A stretch of 64,000 bases of DNA from Peribacillus sp. FSL E2-0218. Its GTDB lineage: Bacteria; Bacillota; Bacilli; Bacillales; DSM-1321. The position numbers were made by a program, and so were the translations under genes. Shown here in pieces: positions 60,232 through 64,000 of the stretch; positions within the stretch are counted from its first letter, which is position 1, and every line of letters starts with the position of its first letter. The notes beneath the pieces are model-generated. The model saw only the letters and a list, made by a program, of their open reading frames with translations. It made no database searches and was not told the origin of the DNA. Location of the stretch: assembly GCF_037992945.1 (NCBI RefSeq), contig NZ_CP150304.1, positions 4,281,501 to 4,345,500 of the forward strand, read 5' to 3'.

Positions 60232-61173
60232 TCATTCATGATTGTGTTCTGGCTTTTCATTACCATCATTTGTTTTATGATCATGTTCCATATGGTCGCC
60301 TTTTGAATTCGCATCAGAATTACTAGAGCCATGATGATGTCCAGCATTTTCACCCTCCGGCGCTGGTGAGAAGCCCAAGTGAGTTCCCGTAAAGGTCAAC
60401 TGCCCTGTGTGACCCGGTTTTAATAATTGATTGAATTTTTCTTCCGTGATGGGTTTCGCAGTTGCTTTCACTTCCTTGACCCATTCATCAAATTTATCTT
60501 GAGACACCGCTTCGACATGGAACATATTCTCAGCGAATCCCTTCCCGCTGAAGTTCGCATTCCGTCCCATCATTTCCCCTGATTCGTCCGCTGCCAAGTG
60601 CAAGGTGGTCACCATGTTGGACATGGCATATTTTTGACCGCCAAGTTGCGGAACCCAGAAACTCGTGATCGGCCCGAATGAATAGAGTTTGAATTCGAGT
60701 GGTCGATTTGTCGGGATATACAAATAGTTCACGGTCTCGATATCGTTTTCTGGATAACTGAAATGCCACTTCCAGTCAGATGTCGAAGCGTAAATCACCA
60801 ATGGATCTTGACCTTTGTACTCTTCCGGAGTGGCTTCCACTTTATTGTTGGAAATGACGGAAACAACGGAGAAGAAAATGACGATTAATATCGGCACCCC
60901 AACAATGATCGATTCAACGACATGGTTCCCTTCAATGTAGGGTGGTTCATAGTCTTTAGGCAGTTTATCGTCACGGTATTTCGCTAACACATAAACTAAA
61001 AAAGCACAAACAATAATGACGATAACCGCCATGATCGCAATGGATAGCCATATCACATTGGCTTGCGTTTGGGCCTGAGGTCCTTTAGGATCTAAAACCG
61101 CTAATCGGTCACAGCCAGAAAGCACATGAACTAAGGCAGAAAGAATAGCCAATAAAACCCATTTTATTTTCAT
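60232..61173 (-). CDS. qoxA: Cytochrome aa3 quinol oxidase subunit II (lipoprotein)
   Basis: 313 residues. Signal and lipobox LSALVHVLSGC give a lipid anchor at Cys21; two helices follow (LSIAIMAVIVIIVCAFLVYV, VVESIIVGVPILIVIFFSVV), then the cupredoxin-like domain. The CuA ligands of cytochrome c oxidases are absent (ANFSGKGFAENMF in place of the Cys motif), as expected for a quinol oxidase. The last 45 residues are His- and Asp-rich (HHHG, GDHMEHDHKT, EHNHE), a possible metal-binding tail. First gene of the operon; AAAGGAT precedes the ATG. Confidence 0.95.
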   Translation of the reverse strand: MKIKWVLLAILSALVHVLSGCDRLAVLDPKGPQAQTQANVIWLSIAIMAVIVIIVCAFLVYVLAKYRDDKLPKDYEPPYIEGNHVVESIIVGVPILIVIFFSVVSVISNNKVEATPEEYKGQDPLVIYASTSDWKWHFSYPENDIETVNYLYIPTNRPLEFKLYSFGPITSFWVPQLGGQKYAMSNMVTTLHLAADESGEMMGRNANFSGKGFAENMFHVEAVSQDKFDEWVKEVKATAKPITEEKFNQLLKPGHTGQLTFTGTHLGFSPAPEGENAGHHHGSSNSDANSKGDHMEHDHKTNDGNEKPEHNHE

Positions 61174-61707
61174 ATATGTATCCTTTCTTTTAAGATTTCA
61201 TTTCTAAGTTATCCACAATAAATGAAGTTATCCTAAATAATGTTTATCAATAATGGGAATTTGTAACGACCCCGGATAAAAATGTAAGGAAACCATTTTG
61301 ATTTAATGGGGAGGAGATGCTGAATGGTTTGTTTTGATTTTATGTGGTCAAAGTAAGGAAGTGGATAGGAGGTTGTTATTAAGGGGTGACTGCACGATTG
61401 GTACCGGGTTTTTATTGAAATCGGCCGTTTGGGCACAAAAAAAAAGCAAGCTCACCAAGTGGTGAAGTTTGCCATCATCTAAAAATTCTATTTATCTCAT
61501 CATGGACCGTAAGTTAGCACTACACTAAAAACTACTGCCCAAAGCTTTAAGAAATATTGCTAGAGATGTATTTACCCTTACTGACTGAAGGCAAGAACCT
61601 TGTCTGTACATTGGCTAGGTTCCTGCCCCTATTGCCGCTTCACTTTACTGGAAAAAGTCAAAATGATTTCTTTTAAGCGTTCATTTCAATAGATATCAAA
61701 TTACGCT
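61174..61707. other. Intergenic region upstream of qoxA
   Basis: 534 bp without a gene I can support. It should contain the qox promoter in its first 60 bp. A weak hairpin (CTCACC-aagt-GGTGAAG) with a preceding A-run at 61438-61472 may terminate the yodQ-like transcript. CTAGGTTCCTGCCCCTATTG at 61615 faintly resembles a repeat box. Confidence 0.5.
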
Positions 61708-63021
61708 TCATTTGTCTTCGTTACTTGCCAGGACCGCATCCTGCTCATCCTGCAAGGGTTCCATTCCACACCATTGAATTAAAGCGAGGGCAATGATTTC
61801 CGCTGTCGTGAATACATGGTCCAGTAAGATGTATTCATTGGGATAATGAGCGACCTCCGTTACGCCAGGACCAAAAACGATGGAAGGCGTTTCACCGACA
61901 TGAGTCAGCAATCCTCCATCAGTCCCCCAAGGAGAGGCTTCAATGACCGGATCTTGTCCAGCAACTTCCCGAAATTGATTGACGAGCGTATTCATGAGTT
62001 CATGTTCCACATCAATTGCCCCTGGGACCCAGCGTGCTCCGAACCATTCTAAAACGGGCGGGTGATCCTTGAACCATTCATCTACTTCTTTGATCTTTAA
62101 TAGCCACTCGGCCATTTCGTTTTTCGCCTGCTCCATCGTTTCCTCTGGCTCAACACCCATTCTACCTTCCATTTTCACGAGATCAGGGACGGACGATGGC
62201 CAATTACCGCCTTCAATGACCCCTAAATTGATTGGTATCGGAATGGGCGTGTTCCGATAGAGCGGATCACGGATACGTGCATTTCGCTTTTCTTCCAGAG
62301 CACGAATGTGATTTATTACGGTCATGCTCTTTTCAATGGCACTAACGCCTTCATACCTTGTTCCGCCGTGAGCCGAGCGGCCTTTTACTAGAACCCGGAA
62401 CCACATCGACCCTTGCTGTTTAGGGAAGATCCTCATATTCGTTGGTTCAGGGATCAGAGCCGCATCGGCTTTGTATCCCCTCAGGACGGCTGCCAACGTT
62501 CCGGCACCACCGCTTTCTTCTTCAATCACACTTTGAAATATGACATCTCCTTTTAACTGGATGCCATTTTCCTTTAATGCCTGGATGGCAAGGATAAGCG
62601 ATACATTGCCTCCCTTCATATCTGTTACGCCGCGTCCAAACATTTTCCCATCCTTAATGGCTCCGCTATATGGATCGTCATCCCACTGATTTCGATCACC
62701 ATCCGGAACCACGTCGATGTGTCCGTTCAGGATGATGGAACGGCCTCCTCCGGTCCCCTTCATGACACCAACCACATTATGGCTATTGGAAAATTCGCTG
62801 CGGGGAGAATAGAAATAGGGATGCTTTTTCAGCTCCCCGCCGTCAGGCTCCCAAATATCGACCTGCAGGCCCATTTCCCGTATTTTTTGGGCAACGATGG
62901 CCTGCGCCCCTGCTTCATTTCCTTGGGTACTCGGGGCTTGCACCAATCTTTGCAATAAGTCCGTTCCTTCTTCCCGATGATCCTTGATCCATTGGTTGAT
63001 TCGTGTTTTGAAATTCGCCAC
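61708..63021 (-). CDS. yodQ: M20-family deacetylase/peptidase (YodQ-like)
   Basis: 438 residues. Metal-site motifs of M20 enzymes: ILNGHIDVVPDGDRNQWDDD (His, Asp), GRGVTDMKGGNVS (Asp), SVIEEESGGAGTLAAV (Glu pair) and the C-terminal EVAHYPNEYI His. AAGGAGG lies 6 nt before GTG at 63019-63021 but directly abuts an ATG two codons earlier, so I take the GTG. In B. subtilis yodQ lies with yodR/yodS in a mother-cell operon for beta-lysine-type degradation; the same order here supports the assignment. Relatives are acetylornithine or succinyl-diaminopimelate deacylases. Confidence 0.85.
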   Translation of the reverse strand: MANFKTRINQWIKDHREEGTDLLQRLVQAPSTQGNEAGAQAIVAQKIREMGLQVDIWEPDGGELKKHPYFYSPRSEFSNSHNVVGVMKGTGGGRSIILNGHIDVVPDGDRNQWDDDPYSGAIKDGKMFGRGVTDMKGGNVSLILAIQALKENGIQLKGDVIFQSVIEEESGGAGTLAAVLRGYKADAALIPEPTNMRIFPKQQGSMWFRVLVKGRSAHGGTRYEGVSAIEKSMTVINHIRALEEKRNARIRDPLYRNTPIPIPINLGVIEGGNWPSSVPDLVKMEGRMGVEPEETMEQAKNEMAEWLLKIKEVDEWFKDHPPVLEWFGARWVPGAIDVEHELMNTLVNQFREVAGQDPVIEASPWGTDGGLLTHVGETPSIVFGPGVTEVAHYPNEYILLDHVFTTAEIIALALIQWCGMEPLQDEQDAVLASNEDK

Positions 63022-63098
63022 TTTCATCCTCCTTATATACATAGCGTGCCATTCCATATTCCATCACAATGTGACTATCAATCCTTCACGCCTCTTGC

Positions 63099-63761
63099 CT
63101 ATTCGATGCTGTGGACTGCAGCCCCGATTTTCAGCGTTGCCTCTGTATTCGCAATCACATCGGCCACTGTATAGGGCGCCATGACTTCCTTCAATGCCAA
63201 TCCCTCTTTTGTCACTTCAATGACAGCCATTTCTGTGATGATCATATCTACACTTTGTCTTGCCGTTAAAGGCAGTGTGCATTTCTTTAAAATTTTCGAT
63301 TCACCCTGTTTGTTCACATGATTCATCAAGACAATCACCTTTTTCGCTTTTTGGGCAAGCTCCATTGCTCCGCCCATCCCCGGTACCCGTTTGCCTGGGA
63401 CAATCCAATTTGCCAAATCCCCCGTTTCACTAACTTCCAATGCCCCGAGGATGGCAATGTCGATGTACCCTCGGCGAATCATGCCAAATGCCGCAGCACT
63501 ATCAAAGTAAGAAGCCCCCATTACAGTCGTGATCGGTACCCCTCCTGCGTTACAGAGAGCAGGATCCTCTTCCCCCTGTTTTGGACTGGGGCCTGTTCCA
63601 AGAACACCGTTTTCGGCATGAAACAGAACATGGATATCTTGTGGTAAATGATCGGCCACTAAGGTAGGGATGCCAATCCCTAAATTCACGATCAATCCGT
63701 CATGGATTTCCTTGGCAGCGCGTTTCGCGATGCGATTCCTTACATCTACTCCCATGCCCAT
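63099..63761 (-). CDS. yodR: CoA transferase subunit B (YodR-like)
   Basis: About 220 residues of the class I 3-oxoacid CoA-transferase beta subunit. LIVNLGIGIPTLVADHL is the glycine motif and HAENGVLGTGPSP contains the catalytic Glu that forms the acyl-CoA/glutamate intermediate. AAAGGGG lies about 10 nt before the ATG at 63759-63761. It overlaps the subunit A gene by 16 bp and precedes the deacetylase, the yodS-yodR-yodQ order of B. subtilis. Confidence 0.9.
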   Translation of the reverse strand: MGMGVDVRNRIAKRAAKEIHDGLIVNLGIGIPTLVADHLPQDIHVLFHAENGVLGTGPSPKQGEEDPALCNAGGVPITTVMGASYFDSAAAFGMIRRGYIDIAILGALEVSETGDLANWIVPGKRVPGMGGAMELAQKAKKVIVLMNHVNKQGESKILKKCTLPLTARQSVDMIITEMAVIEVTKEGLALKEVMAPYTVADVIANTEATLKIGAAVHSIE

Positions 63762-64000
63762 TTCCAATTCACCCCTTTTGTTGGAATCACCATATCTACA
63801 TAAATACCTGGCGTGGCAATACATTCCGGATCCAATTCGCCGGCCGGAACGATCTCTTCTACCTCGGCTATCGTAAGGGCTCCTGCCATCGCTACCAGCG
63901 GATTGAAGTTGCGGGCAGTCTTGTCATATACCAAATTCCCCAACGGATCAGCCTTTTTGGCATAGACGATGCTCACTTCCGAGGTCAAAGCGGTTTCGAT
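63746..64000 (-). CDS. yodS: CoA transferase subunit A (YodS-like), partial
   Basis: The C-terminal 84 residues of the alpha subunit: SIVYAKKADPLGNLVYDKTA, NFNPLVAMAGALTIAEVEEI and ELDPECIATPGIYVDMVI, all typical of AtoD/ScoA proteins. The frame stays open to the window edge (IETA before the first possible TTG), so the gene starts outside. Forms the A/B enzyme with the next gene. Confidence 0.9.
   Translation of the reverse strand: METALTSEVSIVYAKKADPLGNLVYDKTARNFNPLVAMAGALTIAEVEEIVPAGELDPECIATPGIYVDMVIPTKGVNWKWAWE

Overview
This window looks like a chromosomal segment of a low-GC Gram-positive spore former of the Bacillaceae. The evidence is the AT-rich sequence, strong AGGAGG-type ribosome binding sites with many TTG and GTG starts, a qoxABCD quinol oxidase operon, a yodQ-yodR-yodS-like cluster, a yndG-yndH-yndJ-like operon, an Sda-type sporulation checkpoint protein, and DUF4083, DUF4259, DUF4362 and YxiJ-type proteins. 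The Peribacillus/Bacillus simplex group is my best guess, but that is inference.

Layout. 1-9.1 kb: a MarR regulator with its palindrome, a TetR/MFS efflux pair, and a decayed redox group (cupin, split carboxymuconolactone decarboxylase, PQQ-type sugar dehydrogenase lipoprotein, aldo/keto reductase, truncated SDR, tetR remnant). The tetR control region occurs three times. 9.1-46 kb: an accessory region of mostly small, unrelated genes, nearly all on the minus strand, separated by about 40 full, half or degenerate copies of an 80-90 bp imperfectly palindromic repeat. Cargo includes methyltransferases, VOC, DinB, GNAT, cupin, signal peptidase, DUF1835, Sda, lipoproteins and several tiny membrane proteins. 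Three near-identical IS110-family elements sit in this region, each inserted at the same internal position of a repeat. Plus-strand genes interrupt it: a secreted phosphodiesterase, an ECF sigma/PadR/SEDS operon, a hydrolase/amidohydrolase pair and a DUF2254 protein. 46-57 kb: more conventional genes (XRE/FabF pair, DMT exporter, LysR/flavin reductase pair, GNAT, NUDIX, Map, SDR, LURP-one, isochorismatase-like) with sparser repeats. 57.3-64 kb: core chromosome (qoxABCD, then yodQ-, yodR- and yodS-like genes, the last cut by the window edge).

Candidate system. On the minus strand each unit reads gene, stop codon in or next to the repeat, an intrinsic terminator inside the repeat, then the upstream region of the next gene. 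The outer boxes (AACTAAC and GTTAGTT) are complementary. An unpaired C-rich spacer, an inner TTAG/CTAA stem and a variable hairpin lie between them. At least one repeat shows compensatory change in both outer boxes. This is the architecture of integron attC sites, although the boxes do not meet the attC core consensus and no integrase is present here. The IS110 elements support the idea of the repeat as a platform: upstream of each recombinase gene is a putative promoter and a bridge-RNA-like sequence. Its first loop carries a 10-nt and an 8-nt match to the two halves of the repeat target, and its second loop carries matches to the element ends. It therefore appears programmed to insert into this repeat, much as IS1111-attC elements target integron attC sites.
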